DNA of 34,208 nt from a virus (IMGVR_UViG_3300046010_002208:1-34208); one strand, 5' to 3'; positions 1 to 7,411 are shown, numbered from the stretch's first letter. Made by a program: numbers and translations. The notes: generated from the letters alone by a model not told the origin.

Positions 1-3
1 AGG

Positions 4-15
4 GGAATACGCGGG
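4..15. repeat. Left copy of 12-bp terminal direct repeat
   Basis: GGAATACGCGGG occurs here and again at 34189-34200, at opposite ends of the window. A chance 12-base match between the two terminal ~20-base stretches is very unlikely. If the molecule circularises, the copies sit 23 bp apart as tandem direct repeats, between the HNH and small terminase genes. This is where cos sites of actinophages usually lie, so a packaging or terminase-recognition role is inferred. Confidence 0.6.
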
Positions 16-79
16 GTGCTTCTGCCGCTCGTTTTCCACACTTTTTGCCCATACCCGAATGTGCCACGGGGGGCATTTT

Positions 80-394
80 TTATTTTTGTTTTTTACTTCC
101 TAAAGATGAATTGCACGAACGACAAAGCACTTGCACATTCGCCAAACTATTCTGCCCACCGGCGGAGAGCGGAATTATATGATCCGCAGTCAAGTCATAA
201 GGCGAGCGACATAAACGACAGAATGGTTGCAGACGCCGAGCGAGCTTTGATAATTCCTGCCACTTGTAATCATATCCACGCTCTTGTCGTGAAGGGCGCA
301 GTGCTTCTCTCTTGCGTTTGCATTGTGCGCACAGATGAGAGTTGCGAACAATCGTTCCACATTGCGAGCAAGGTCTAGGAAGTAATGCCATCAT
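80..394 (-). CDS. HNH endonuclease next to the genome end
   Basis: This 104-residue protein is a small phage HNH nuclease. Two N-terminal zinc-type pairs (C9/C12 and C22/C25) precede the HNH core. The core has C59/C62, the catalytic D71-H72 followed by IIPLSAGG, N86, and C91-x2-C94-N95. HNH proteins of this kind lie next to the terminase in cos phages and assist cleavage of the packaging site. Here terS is the next gene if the genome is circular. Two consecutive ATGs are possible starts; the second (391) has the better spacing to a GAGGA Shine-Dalgarno. It overlaps the end of the endonuclease VII gene by about 20 bases. The lysine-rich C-terminus ends at TAA 80-82. Confidence 0.85.
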   Translation of the reverse strand: MMALLPRPCSQCGTIVRNSHLCAQCKRKREALRPSRQERGYDYKWQELSKLARRLQPFCRLCRSPYDLTADHIIPLSAGGQNSLANVQVLCRSCNSSLGSKKQK

Positions 395-773
395 TCCTCA
401 CAAGATATTCAATGGCCATCGCTAGGTGGGCGGGGTTGTCTTTGAAGAATGACAAACCACTGTTGCACTTATGACAAAGCAATCCACGAACTTGATGTGT
501 GATGTAACTGTGGTCAACATATAGTTTGACTTTTAGTTCGTCTTGATGAATCCCACAAATCGCACAACAGTTATTCTGTTGCTCTAATAGTTCTTGATAT
601 TCTTCAACTGAAAGATTGATTATTGCGCGATGATATTGACGACATCTCTTGCAAATGGTGTGGCGTTTGTTCTGTTCTCTGTTTTGATAAGGAAAGAACA
701 AAGACTCTTTCGTTTGCTTACAGATTCGACAGGTGACAAAGTCATCAGTCTGAATCTTCCTCTTCGTCATCAT
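375..773 (-). CDS. Recombination endonuclease VII-like protein
   Basis: This protein of about 132 residues matches the T4 gp49 (endonuclease VII) family, which resolves Holliday junctions and branched DNA before packaging. Visible are an N-terminal zinc site (C15/C18 and C41/C44), the pair C70/C73, the catalytic D87-H88 followed by SY, and the family signature RGLLCHKCNSGL at 96-107. I place the start at the double ATG 773/770. The longer open frame to 848 adds residues unlike the family and lies wholly inside the upstream gene. With this start it overlaps the preceding small acidic gene by about 28 bases. A second junction-resolving enzyme (10229-10579) is also encoded, so the two may act at different stages. 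Confidence 0.85.
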   Translation of the reverse strand: MMTKRKIQTDDFVTCRICKQTKESLFFPYQNREQNKRHTICKRCRQYHRAIINLSVEEYQELLEQQNNCCAICGIHQDELKVKLYVDHSYITHQVRGLLCHKCNSGLSFFKDNPAHLAMAIEYLVRNDGITS

Positions 774-942
774 CGTCCGTTCCAAAGCTCGCAAGACGAT
801 CCTCAACAGGGAGTGAGAGATACGACTGAAGTGTGGCCGCAACTGCACGACTCAACAAAGTTTCAATAGCATCAAAGGATAAGTTTTGATCCGTTGTCAA
901 CTCTGTTTCAACATCACCAATGCTGATTGATATGTTCAACAT
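745..942 (-). CDS. Small acidic protein, unknown function
   Basis: I do not recognise this protein of about 65 residues. It has a predicted beta/alpha body and ends in an almost purely acidic tail (DDDDEEEDSD). The start at 942 is preferred because GGGAG lies 8 bases upstream, while the in-frame ATG at 957 has no ribosome site. It overlaps the upstream gene by 7 bases and the downstream endonuclease VII gene by about 28 bases, so the three are probably translated together. An acidic tail can mimic DNA or recruit basic proteins, but nothing here shows which. Confidence 0.6.
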   Translation of the reverse strand: MLNISISIGDVETELTTDQNLSFDAIETLLSRAVAATLQSYLSLPVEDRLASFGTDDDDEEEDSD

Positions 943-1142
943 TTCGTCAACTCCCATCGTATGTCGAGCAAATCGTCTATGAACTCGTCAACAATGGCGC
1001 GTTGGCGCAAGGTGTAATGAGGAAGGTGTCGCGCTCGTGAGGCATGGCCTAGAGCTTCATCAATTTCAGTGATGGATTGTTCCGAGATAGGGAACTCTGA
1101 TAACGAAAGTTTAGCATAGAACTTTGACAACATTCTAGGCAT
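936..1142 (-). CDS. Hypothetical 68-residue protein
   Basis: This is a short, mostly helical, soluble protein with no motif I recognise. It starts with MPRMLSKF and ends in ELTKC. The start at 1142 has AAGG upstream and overlaps the end of the zinc/HTH gene by 8 bases. A second ATG at 1133 is possible. Its place in an unbroken chain of overlapping leftward genes supports it being real, but gives no function. Confidence 0.55.
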   Translation of the reverse strand: MPRMLSKFYAKLSLSEFPISEQSITEIDEALGHASRARHLPHYTLRQRAIVDEFIDDLLDIRWELTKC

Positions 1143-1875
1143 TTTGTTGTCTCGCCTTCATAATTGCCTGAAGGTCATAAGTTGATCCTCGCTTCTCAAT
1201 ATCAAACTTTTTGACCAAGCGATAGACCTCGCGTTGCGTCATTTGTAGCCAAGCAGAAATCGCTTCCACATCTAGGAAGAATCTGCGGTTCGGGTTACTC
1301 ATTGCCAATGCCACCAATCTCAAGACCGACCAACTTTGTTTGCATCCAAAACAACTGACATCCTGCGACAACTGTTCAACATCAATGACAACAAAGCGAC
1401 TGCAATCATCAGTTGGACACGGAATCCGTCGTGCCTGTTCCTTGAACTTCTTGGCGGCAGCACGCCCCCTGGCATGAAGCCCCCACAATTCCCCTGCAAA
1501 GTCTAACGCCCAGTCCTGTTGCAATGTCCACGACAAGTGGGCAATGTGGAAGTCACAGGTCGCCTGAACCTCGGCGTCGGTGCTGCGTTCCTTGAGGACA
1601 AGCGCGGGCAGGGTCAAGTGCCTCCCGCGCCTGATAATGATTTCCCAACTGTGAAGAATCGCCAACAGGTCGGTCGCCATAGAGAAATCAAGGGCATTGA
1701 CATTGATCCCAATCGAGCGCTCGGCAGTGACCGCGCCACTGCCGGTGCGAGATGGCTCAAGGTAGAAGCCCGCCTCAAATTGCAGTTGAGGCAACTCTTT
1801 CAGGATTGACCTCATTCGACCAAAGCAACTACGGCATTCGGTTTCAATCTCAGACTTACAGACTTGACATTGCAT
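1135..1875 (-). CDS. Zinc-finger and helix-turn-helix DNA-binding protein
   Basis: The protein has 246 residues. It opens with a cysteine cluster (C3, C6, C14, C17), has a long middle section, and then a second CxxxxC...CxxC cluster (CPTDDC and CFGC). The C-terminal ~45 residues read like a winged helix-turn-helix: an AISAWLQMTQREVYRLVKKF stretch followed by a short basic wing. Such proteins follow replication genes in actinophages and are presumed DNA-binding; its target is unknown. The ATG at 1875 overlaps the upstream stop as TAATG and has AGGAG upstream. An in-frame ATG at 1926 would lie inside the neighbour and is rejected. Confidence 0.65.
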   Translation of the reverse strand: MQCQVCKSEIETECRSCFGRMRSILKELPQLQFEAGFYLEPSRTGSGAVTAERSIGINVNALDFSMATDLLAILHSWEIIIRRGRHLTLPALVLKERSTDAEVQATCDFHIAHLSWTLQQDWALDFAGELWGLHARGRAAAKKFKEQARRIPCPTDDCSRFVVIDVEQLSQDVSCFGCKQSWSVLRLVALAMSNPNRRFFLDVEAISAWLQMTQREVYRLVKKFDIEKRGSTYDLQAIMKARQQNA

Positions 1876-2225
1876 TAGAAGGCAGGCTCCTGACTTGTGG
1901 ATAGAACTGTGGATAACTTTGACCAATATGACGGCGGCTCGGATTCAAAGAGTCGCCAACCCTGACAGGTATGATCGGCAACAATGACTCGGTCTTTATT
2001 CGGTGCGGCCCATTTGATTCGATTGAGGCTTCGTTCAACGGCTTCAAAGGAAACTCTTGTGCGGTGTAGCTCGTAGGTCATCAGACCCGACAGACGCTTG
2101 ATGACTTCTTCCTCAATGGTCAATCGCGGGGTATCAAGCCTGCGAGTAAAGCCTGCCCACGAGATACCTGCCCAAATAATGGCGCCGCACCTTGAACAGT
2201 TGATTGGCTTGAAATCTTGATTCAT
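1875..2225 (-). CDS. Zinc-ribbon-like small protein
   Basis: This 116-residue protein starts with a CxxC pair (INCSRCG) and has an isolated C and H near DHTCQGWRL, which could complete one metal site. The rest is mixed helix with no motif I can name. It is the first gene after the repeat-rich stretch 2251-2358 and has AAGG upstream of its ATG. Its 3' end contains two DnaA-box-like sequences (1896-1904 and 1908-1916), so part of the gene may double as a replication element. The next gene starts in its stop codon. Confidence 0.6.
   Translation of the reverse strand: MNQDFKPINCSRCGAIIWAGISWAGFTRRLDTPRLTIEEEVIKRLSGLMTYELHRTRVSFEAVERSLNRIKWAAPNKDRVIVADHTCQGWRLFESEPPSYWSKLSTVLSTSQEPAF
1896..1916. 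promoter_or_regulatory. Pair of DnaA-box-like sequences
   Basis: TGTGGATAG (1896-1904) and TGTGGATAA (1908-1916) are direct repeats. The second matches the classical DnaA box (TTATCCACA on the other strand) at 9 of 9 positions, the first at 8 of 9. They lie inside coding sequence, about 340 bases from the repeat block next to the Prim-Pol/helicase gene. Binding by host DnaA is inferred, not shown. Confidence 0.4.
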
Positions 2226-2250
2226 CTATGGCCTTGGGGTGACCGTTGCC

Positions 2251-2293
2251 CTGTTTCCCGTTCCCCCCTTATAGGGGGGAAACGGGGAAACAG
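2251..2293. repeat. Long GC-rich hairpin downstream of the primase-helicase gene
   Basis: CTGTTTCCCGTTCCCCCCT on the left pairs almost fully with AGGGGGGAAACGGGGAAACAG on the right around a 3-base loop, with two single-base bulges. No U-tract follows on either strand, so it does not look like an intrinsic terminator. The arms contain the same GTTTCCC/GGGAAAC word that recurs up to 2358. Confidence 0.65.
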
Positions 2294-2358
2294 TTGGCAC
2301 GCTCAAGTCGGTGGTGTTTCCCGAAATAGTGGGAAACAGTTGGGAAACAGGGAAACAG
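2251..2358. repeat. Cluster of GGGAAACA motifs: candidate origin or operator
   Basis: Six copies of GGGAAACA(G) or its complement lie in 108 bases. Forward copies are at 2285-2293, 2331-2339, 2342-2350 and 2350-2358; inverted copies are at 2251-2259 and 2315-2322. The 2315-2338 pair forms a second inverted repeat. The cluster ends exactly at the stop codon of the Prim-Pol/helicase gene (2359-2361). Iteron-like repeats beside a replication initiator gene suggest a replication origin or autoregulatory site; this is inference from position and structure. Confidence 0.55.
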
Positions 2359-4419
2359 TTACTCATTCGGAGTCCAAGGGTTGACATCATTTGCAAAGAA
2401 GTCGGATTGGAAGCCGTAAAGATACTTCTGCCCATCTTTGCGATAAGTGACATGACCATTGCTGACAAGGCTCTCCATGACAAATTTCAGCTCGGCATCC
2501 TTCATTCCGTGGCCTTCATCTCGTAGGTGATCAGCGATTTGATTCCGACCCATCTCGTATCCTGTCCTTCTGAGCAAGTCGCAGACCGCTTCCATTTTCT
2601 GCTCTCGTGTTGATACTTTGACAATTCCACCTGAAATGGAAACCGAGATGCCACCGTCAGGTAGCGAGCGCAGGTTGGCGACGCCGACCGTCTTGGCGTC
2701 AGGGCAGATGGCACGGACAAAGCCAGGACGATCCTTGGTGCAAGTAATGTCCAAGGCGCCGTCAATGCCTCTGCCAAAGGGCATCGCCACTGACACCGCA
2801 AAGGCCGCGCCATCAATGTCAGCTCTCTTGGCTTGAGCGCCGATGGCGTAGTTGCCTCGGTTGTCTTTGCTCTTGGTGACATGGTCAATCGTCAGAATGC
2901 CTGCTCCGCCGATTCTCAAGGGCTTCAAGACCTTCTGTGAAAAGGTGGTGGCATCTTTGTTCTTCTCTAAGTCCAAACCAAGCAGGTTCATCGCGGCATT
3001 GACACCATCTACGACGATGAGCGTCGGCAGATAGGCCATAATCTCGGTTCGCATAATTTCACCGATACCCTCACCCAATGGCTCGTCAGGATTGGCATAA
3101 CGGAACATTCTGAACTTATCGGTCGGCACCTTCAAGGTCTTGAGGCGGTTGGTAATGGATCGAGCCGAGTCCTCAAAATCAAGATAGAAGACGATGTTGT
3201 TCTTGAGTAATTCTTGGCGGATGGCCTCAAGTGCAATCCAAGTCTTACCTGATTCAGACTCACCGAAGATGGCATTGACCTTGCCAGCATAGAGAAGACA
3301 GTTGCCGTCCTCACGCTTGAGCATAGAAGGTGGCGCCTCGTCATCAAGGTCAATCTGTTCAATCTGCTTGGGTATCCACGAGGACTCAATGACTTCGCCT
3401 TCTTCATTATGAAGCTGAACGAGCGACGGTGAGTGAACTTCTAGGGTTCCCAATTCCTTGCGTACTTCTCCATAACCTTGCGAGCGTAAGGCGCGGGCAG
3501 AGGCTTGGAAGTCTCCGCCGTGTTCGACAATCGTGAAGACTGCGAACTTTGAATAGGATCGCTCCGCTTCAAACTGTGTGCTTGTGGAGAAGACAAAGAG
3601 TTTGTCGTTGCCTGCGTGGTTGGTGGTGGCACTGATGCCGTCGGTCTTATTCGGGCGACGCCATGCGGTGACTTTGTCACGGGTGGTGTAGACCTTCGAC
3701 CAACCGAGAGGCTCAAGAATCTGCTCCCAACTGACCTTGGCGTTGTAATCATCACCAGGAGTTAGTCCGTCGGCTTTGGGCTTGATGTCCTCGGTGATGG
3801 ACTCGTGCTTGGGGATAGCGTCAAAGGTTTCAAAGAGTTTGTGTAGCTCGTTGCGCTCAGGCACCGTCAGGGTCGGAATGGACTTTGGCCCGCCAACGAG
3901 CATTGTCCACGCTCCGCCTGATGGGTGGCAGGTGCCATTGGTCGGTGCGACGATGACAAAGCCGCCCTCGCCTCTCGTTTCGGCTAGGACATCAATACCG
4001 CCATTTTCGCCAGGGCGACGAGCGAGTTTGGTGTTGCCAGGAACTTCACCGTCAATGCGATAGAGCCAATGCAAGCCGCCTGATGGTGTGACCTCGACAT
4101 AACCATTGTTGATGCGATCCCATACATCGCCAAGACCTGATTTGTTTGCCATCTCTTTGAGGTCAAGGTGTAACTTGTCGGCGACTGCTCTGCCCTCTAG
4201 CTCTAACATCTCAAGGTTGCCACTGACTTGTCCGCAGATAACTCCTACGCCCTCGGCATTAGAAAACCAAGTCAACAATTCTTCAGCGCTCGGCAGCCGT
4301 TCTTGATACTGCTTCCAATTTGATAGCGCCGGTCGCTTGCTTCCATCTGTTGCCACAGGAACCGCGCAGATGTCATTGGCAGCGAACTCAAGCGCCGTTC
4401 GTAAGATTTCCCCCGTCAT
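2359..4419 (-). CDS. Bifunctional Prim-Pol / RecA-fold replicative helicase
   Basis: This 686-residue protein has two parts. Residues 1-200 resemble the primase-polymerase (archaeo-eukaryotic primase) domain: acidic ELE at 73-75 where the family often has DxD, H117 in TPSGGLHWLY, and D143 in GGID. Residues ~370-600 form a RecA-fold ATPase with Walker A GESESGKT (386-393) and a Walker B-like LIVVDG. The last ~90 residues look like a winged-helix tail. It is most likely the phage's replication initiator, primase and helicase; no DNA polymerase of another family is present. AAGGGAG precedes the ATG. The candidate origin lies directly after its stop codon. Confidence 0.85.
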   Translation of the reverse strand: MTGEILRTALEFAANDICAVPVATDGSKRPALSNWKQYQERLPSAEELLTWFSNAEGVGVICGQVSGNLEMLELEGRAVADKLHLDLKEMANKSGLGDVWDRINNGYVEVTPSGGLHWLYRIDGEVPGNTKLARRPGENGGIDVLAETRGEGGFVIVAPTNGTCHPSGGAWTMLVGGPKSIPTLTVPERNELHKLFETFDAIPKHESITEDIKPKADGLTPGDDYNAKVSWEQILEPLGWSKVYTTRDKVTAWRRPNKTDGISATTNHAGNDKLFVFSTSTQFEAERSYSKFAVFTIVEHGGDFQASARALRSQGYGEVRKELGTLEVHSPSLVQLHNEEGEVIESSWIPKQIEQIDLDDEAPPSMLKREDGNCLLYAGKVNAIFGESESGKTWIALEAIRQELLKNNIVFYLDFEDSARSITNRLKTLKVPTDKFRMFRYANPDEPLGEGIGEIMRTEIMAYLPTLIVVDGVNAAMNLLGLDLEKNKDATTFSQKVLKPLRIGGAGILTIDHVTKSKDNRGNYAIGAQAKRADIDGAAFAVSVAMPFGRGIDGALDITCTKDRPGFVRAICPDAKTVGVANLRSLPDGGISVSISGGIVKVSTREQKMEAVCDLLRRTGYEMGRNQIADHLRDEGHGMKDAELKFVMESLVSNGHVTYRKDGQKYLYGFQSDFFANDVNPWTPNE

Positions 4420-4432
4420 TTCTCCCTTTCTT

Positions 4433-5077
4433 CTACTTCACAAGTCTGTCAATAATCCATTGGACAACCGGCACCGCCACCGCATTGCCCATTTGTTTAT
4501 AGCGGTGCGAATCGGCTTGGCCCTCTGTCCATCCATCAGGAAAGCCTTGCAACCTCTCACACTCTGTCGGTGTCAATCGGCGCACGACTGATTTCTCCAT
4601 CACCATTCCGACATGGTCATTGCCTGCCTGACCTTTGCGGATTGTCTGTGAAGTTTCACTGAGGCTTTGATTGTAACTATCAAATGCCATCACTCCCATT
4701 CCTTGTGATGTTGTGCCAAGCGCCGGTGATACTTCACCTGACACAGGCGTTTGTGTTGGATGAAATGCAGTTGCTTTTCCTTCAGCAAGAAGTGGCATAT
4801 TGTTTCCACCCGTTCCCATTCGTGCCTGCGATGTGTTCACTTTGTCGTCTTGCACTCGAATATCACCAACCCTGTTTCCGTAGAAGATTATTTGAAAGTT
4901 ACTTGTTGCCAATGTGAAACTCCTGTTCTCGGCTAACAAAAATCCCTTCCCCCCCCCGCTCTTTCCTTCTCGTTCTCTCATAACAATCACAACTGTTGCA
5001 CGATTCTCGTTTGCATTATCAAAAGCATTCAATGTCGGTGCAACCCCCCCCTGCAACCCAAGTTTCGTCATCGTCAC
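4433..5077 (-). CDS. Cytosine-C5 DNA methyltransferase, C-terminal half
   Basis: This 214-residue open frame holds the parts missing from the neighbouring N-terminal half. It begins with the region ending GGVAPTLNAF, has a probable target-recognition segment, then motif IX (RRLTPTECERLQGFP) and motif X (QMGNAVAVPV). It is in the -1 frame relative to the first half. Its ATG lies 15 bases after the TAA of that half, with only a weak ribosome site; GTG 5083 is another option. Either the gene has suffered a one-base frameshift, or the two chains are made separately and pair, as in the known split enzyme M.AquI. Two long G runs (complement of 5044-5051 and 4949-4957) lie inside it without breaking the frame. 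Confidence 0.75.
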   Translation of the reverse strand: MTMTKLGLQGGVAPTLNAFDNANENRATVVIVMREREGKSGGGKGFLLAENRSFTLATSNFQIIFYGNRVGDIRVQDDKVNTSQARMGTGGNNMPLLAEGKATAFHPTQTPVSGEVSPALGTTSQGMGVMAFDSYNQSLSETSQTIRKGQAGNDHVGMVMEKSVVRRLTPTECERLQGFPDGWTEGQADSHRYKQMGNAVAVPVVQWIIDRLVK

Positions 5078-5091
5078 TTGATTGCGCTCGC

Positions 5092-5925
5092 TTACTCTTG
5101 ACGAACCACATCAATAACTGCTTGAAATCTGTTCTTATCTGGCATTCGTTGTTCACTTGATGTGCGCGTCAAAGTATCGGCGACATCGCCACCATCCCAC
5201 CAAGTCATCGTGTCGTGCGCTCTTTGCGATGACATTGTTGGAGCTATTGATTCTCGTGGGAAGTCGTAGAGTTCAAAGTTTCCTGCTCGGCTACTGTCGT
5301 CAGTGCTTCTTGCAGTTGCACCGGCAGTGTCTTTCCTCTTTTCGTTGCTCTTCGCAAGATACCCTGCGCGGCCTTCGGCGATAGCGAGTATTTCTTCAGG
5401 TGATCTCCCTGATTCTCCAAGACATCCGACAATGAAGACTCGACGGCGTCGTTGGGGAACTCCGAAGTATTGAGCATCAAGCACCCGCCACGCGATGCGA
5501 TACCCGCGCTCGACCAACGCTTCAATGACGACGGCCATATCTCTTCCGTTATTTGAGGAAAGTAGACCAGGCACATTTTCGAGGATAAAAGTCTGCGTTC
5601 GTGTTTCGTCAAGGAGTCGGCAGATTTCCCAGAAAAGTCCACTACGCGATCCTGCCAACCCTGCTCGTTTTCCAGCAACGGAAAGGTCTTGACAAGGAAA
5701 TCCACCGGTGATGATTCCGTTGCTTGGATCAAAACCTGCTGCTCTAAGTTGTTCACCGCTTACCCCCTGAATGTCACCGAAAAGTGCAGCGTTCGGAAAT
5801 CGCCGTTGTAAAACTTTCTGTGCGTGTTTATCCCATTCCACTGTTGCGACAACTTTGACTCCTGCTCGCTCAAGAGCTAAATCAAAACCGCCAACACCAG
5901 CGAAGAGTGAAACTGCCGTTGTCAT
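5092..5925 (-). CDS. Cytosine-C5 DNA methyltransferase, N-terminal half
   Basis: This 277-residue chain has motif I FAGVGGF (8-14), motif IV GGFPCQDLS with catalytic C78, motif VI ENV (116-118) and motif VIII QRRRRVF (158-164). It stops in TAA just before the region needed for DNA recognition and motifs IX-X, which lie in the next frame. The ATG at 5925 overlaps the upstream stop as ATGA, so this start is favoured over the ATG at 5937. A -1 shift near 5095-5100 would join it smoothly to the downstream half (…VVRQ then RVSERNQVTM…). Phage C5 methyltransferases commonly protect DNA from host restriction. Another open frame (5244-5756) lies inside it on the same strand. Confidence 0.8.
   Translation of the reverse strand: MTTAVSLFAGVGGFDLALERAGVKVVATVEWDKHAQKVLQRRFPNAALFGDIQGVSGEQLRAAGFDPSNGIITGGFPCQDLSVAGKRAGLAGSRSGLFWEICRLLDETRTQTFILENVPGLLSSNNGRDMAVVIEALVERGYRIAWRVLDAQYFGVPQRRRRVFIVGCLGESGRSPEEILAIAEGRAGYLAKSNEKRKDTAGATARSTDDSSRAGNFELYDFPRESIAPTMSSQRAHDTMTWWDGGDVADTLTRTSSEQRMPDKNRFQAVIDVVRQE
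5244..5756 (-). CDS. Possible overprinted protein inside the C5 methyltransferase gene
   Basis: This 170-codon open frame runs on the same strand as the methyltransferase N-terminal half, in another frame, and is fully contained in it. It begins with GTG 5756 and has AGGGGG about six bases upstream, a spacing typical of real starts here. The C-terminal part (ESSLSDVLENQGDHLKKYSL, then SPKAAQGILRRATKRGKTLP) resembles, from memory, a segment seen in separately annotated phage proteins near C5 methyltransferases. That recollection is the main reason to list it; I could not check it. Long open frames can arise by chance inside constrained genes, so this remains a candidate. Confidence 0.45.
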   Translation of the reverse strand: MNNLEQQVLIQATESSPVDFLVKTFPLLENEQGWQDRVVDFSGKSADSLTKHERRLLSSKMCLVYFPQITEEIWPSSLKRWSSAGIASRGGCLMLNTSEFPNDAVESSLSDVLENQGDHLKKYSLSPKAAQGILRRATKRGKTLPVQLQEALTTVAEQETLNSTTSHENQ

Positions 5926-6116
5926 TGTTGCCCCCATAGATTTAGTGCTTCCCTTCCTTCTACCTTTGACGGATCATTGTTGCTTTGTAAATAACCTTCT
6001 TTGCGCATTTGTGACGCGATAACAGTTCCCATGCGAAATGGAGTGTCAGGAAGTGAAGTCTCATAACAACGCCACAGAATAGATGCAATGGCGCCTTCAA
6101 CACTGCTTCGACTCAT
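5922..6116 (-). CDS. Hypothetical 64-residue protein between two methyltransferases
   Basis: I do not recognise this small soluble protein. Its ATG overlaps the stop of the upstream amino-methyltransferase (ATGA at 6113-6116) and its own stop overlaps the ATG of the C5 methyltransferase (ATGA at 5922-5925). This coupling on both sides argues that it is translated. No metal site, membrane segment or DNA-binding motif is evident. Confidence 0.6.
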   Translation of the reverse strand: MSRSSVEGAIASILWRCYETSLPDTPFRMGTVIASQMRKEGYLQSNNDPSKVEGREALNLWGQQ

Positions 6117-7411
6117 AACAACTTATCCGCCATTTCATTGACGGCAAACTCAATGCGAGCTTTGGCGATAGGGATATATTCATCGGTCATTTCAATTCCG
6201 ACAAAGTTGAAACCTTCATAAATAGCCGCCTTGCCGGTTGAACCGCTACCCATAAACGGATCAAGAACGATGCCATTCGGCGGTGTCACTAGGCGGCAGA
6301 GATAGCGCATAAGCTCTGTCGGTTTGACAGTTGGGTGGTGATTCATTTGTTTGGCCTTAATAGAACCGTATTTCCCACCTGCGCTTGCGGTTTCATAACT
6401 TCCGTCATCACGCAATTCAGCAGTCAATCCGCCACCGCCAACAGTTTGCTTCGCCTCAAACCCATCCAACCCTTCATTGCGATCCTTCTTGCTTGCTTTG
6501 GCGCAGTAGAAGAAACGAGCGGCGCTTCCATCGTCACCCATCGCACGGAACCCGCCTTCGGTTTCCTGACCTGAAGCAAATGAAGTGTTGACTGCTTGAC
6601 CACGCTTTGCAGGAAATGCGCCACCTTTAGAGTTAGGAAACAACTCAACAACCTCGTCACTGCCATCGTGAATGACATTGGCGGGCCAACGGCCTTGTGT
6701 GTTCATTGTCTGCTCGTATGCAGGTTCAATCTTCTGCCCAAATCCTGACCACTCTTCCAATTTATTGATTGGCACCGCTTCACCTGAAACTCTGCTCGCA
6801 TCAATGTTCAACCCGCCTGTGCCATAGGTCAGCACATTGGCGGCGACGGTGCCGATGAGCGGTTTGCGAGCGACAACAATCGGTTCGTGCGCTGGCTTGA
6901 GTGCGGTGCCCCAGCCATCCCATTGCTTTGCCTCGGCGGTGGCGGGATTATCTCGTCGCTCTCTCTCTTTTGAAGAACGCATATCAAATGAAATTGGATG
7001 ACCCATTTCTGCCGGTCTTTTCTCTTCCCGAGTAATTTCTCTTTCAACTCCCGCCGCTTTGTCAATCGCCTTCGACACATCAAGCGACTTAGGAAAGCCA
7101 CTGCCATAAATCCACATAATCTGGTCGCGTATCTCAAAGCCTGCATCTTCAATGGCAACTGCCATTCTGTGATAAGTGCGAGAGCCTGAGAAGGCCAGCA
7201 AGTGACCGCCTGGTTTTAGCACACGCAGACATTCTTGCCACACTTCGACATTGAAGGCGATGCCTGACGCATCCCAACTCTTGCCCATAAAGCCAAGCTC
7301 GTAAGGTGGATCAGTCACAATCGAATGAATTGAGTTGTCTGCTAACTGCTTCAAGACTTCACGATTGTCGCCGTGATAAAGCGTGAAGCGTTCTTCTTGT
7401 GCGTAAAGCAT
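6113..7411 (-). CDS. N4-cytosine or N6-adenine DNA methyltransferase (DPPY type)
   Basis: The protein has 432 residues. The catalytic motif DPPY (34-37) comes first and the S-adenosylmethionine-binding motif FMGSGSTG (386-393) is near the C-terminus, the order of the beta class of amino-methyltransferases. Between them is a long variable region that should carry DNA recognition. I chose the ATG at 7411, preceded by GGGGG four bases upstream. The frame stays open to 7498, but that extension covers the structured intergenic region and looks unlike protein. Phage enzymes of this kind usually protect against restriction. The next gene overlaps its stop. Confidence 0.85.
   Translation of the reverse strand: MLYAQEERFTLYHGDNREVLKQLADNSIHSIVTDPPYELGFMGKSWDASGIAFNVEVWQECLRVLKPGGHLLAFSGSRTYHRMAVAIEDAGFEIRDQIMWIYGSGFPKSLDVSKAIDKAAGVEREITREEKRPAEMGHPISFDMRSSKERERRDNPATAEAKQWDGWGTALKPAHEPIVVARKPLIGTVAANVLTYGTGGLNIDASRVSGEAVPINKLEEWSGFGQKIEPAYEQTMNTQGRWPANVIHDGSDEVVELFPNSKGGAFPAKRGQAVNTSFASGQETEGGFRAMGDDGSAARFFYCAKASKKDRNEGLDGFEAKQTVGGGGLTAELRDDGSYETASAGGKYGSIKAKQMNHHPTVKPTELMRYLCRLVTPPNGIVLDPFMGSGSTGKAAIYEGFNFVGIEMTDEYIPIAKARIEFAVNEMADKLL

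Noticed and set aside
58-96. Hairpin followed by a T-run on the plus strand, terminator-like
   Set aside because: The T-run is the complement of the lysine-rich end of the HNH gene, and no plus-strand gene precedes it; on the minus strand no U-tract follows the stem.
2251-2293. Intrinsic terminator after the Prim-Pol/helicase gene
   Set aside because: The stem is strong but neither strand has a U-tract after it, and its arms belong to a wider repeat family.
3776-4063. 95-codon plus-strand frame
   Set aside because: It is antisense to the Prim-Pol domain, where conserved motifs constrain the other strand.
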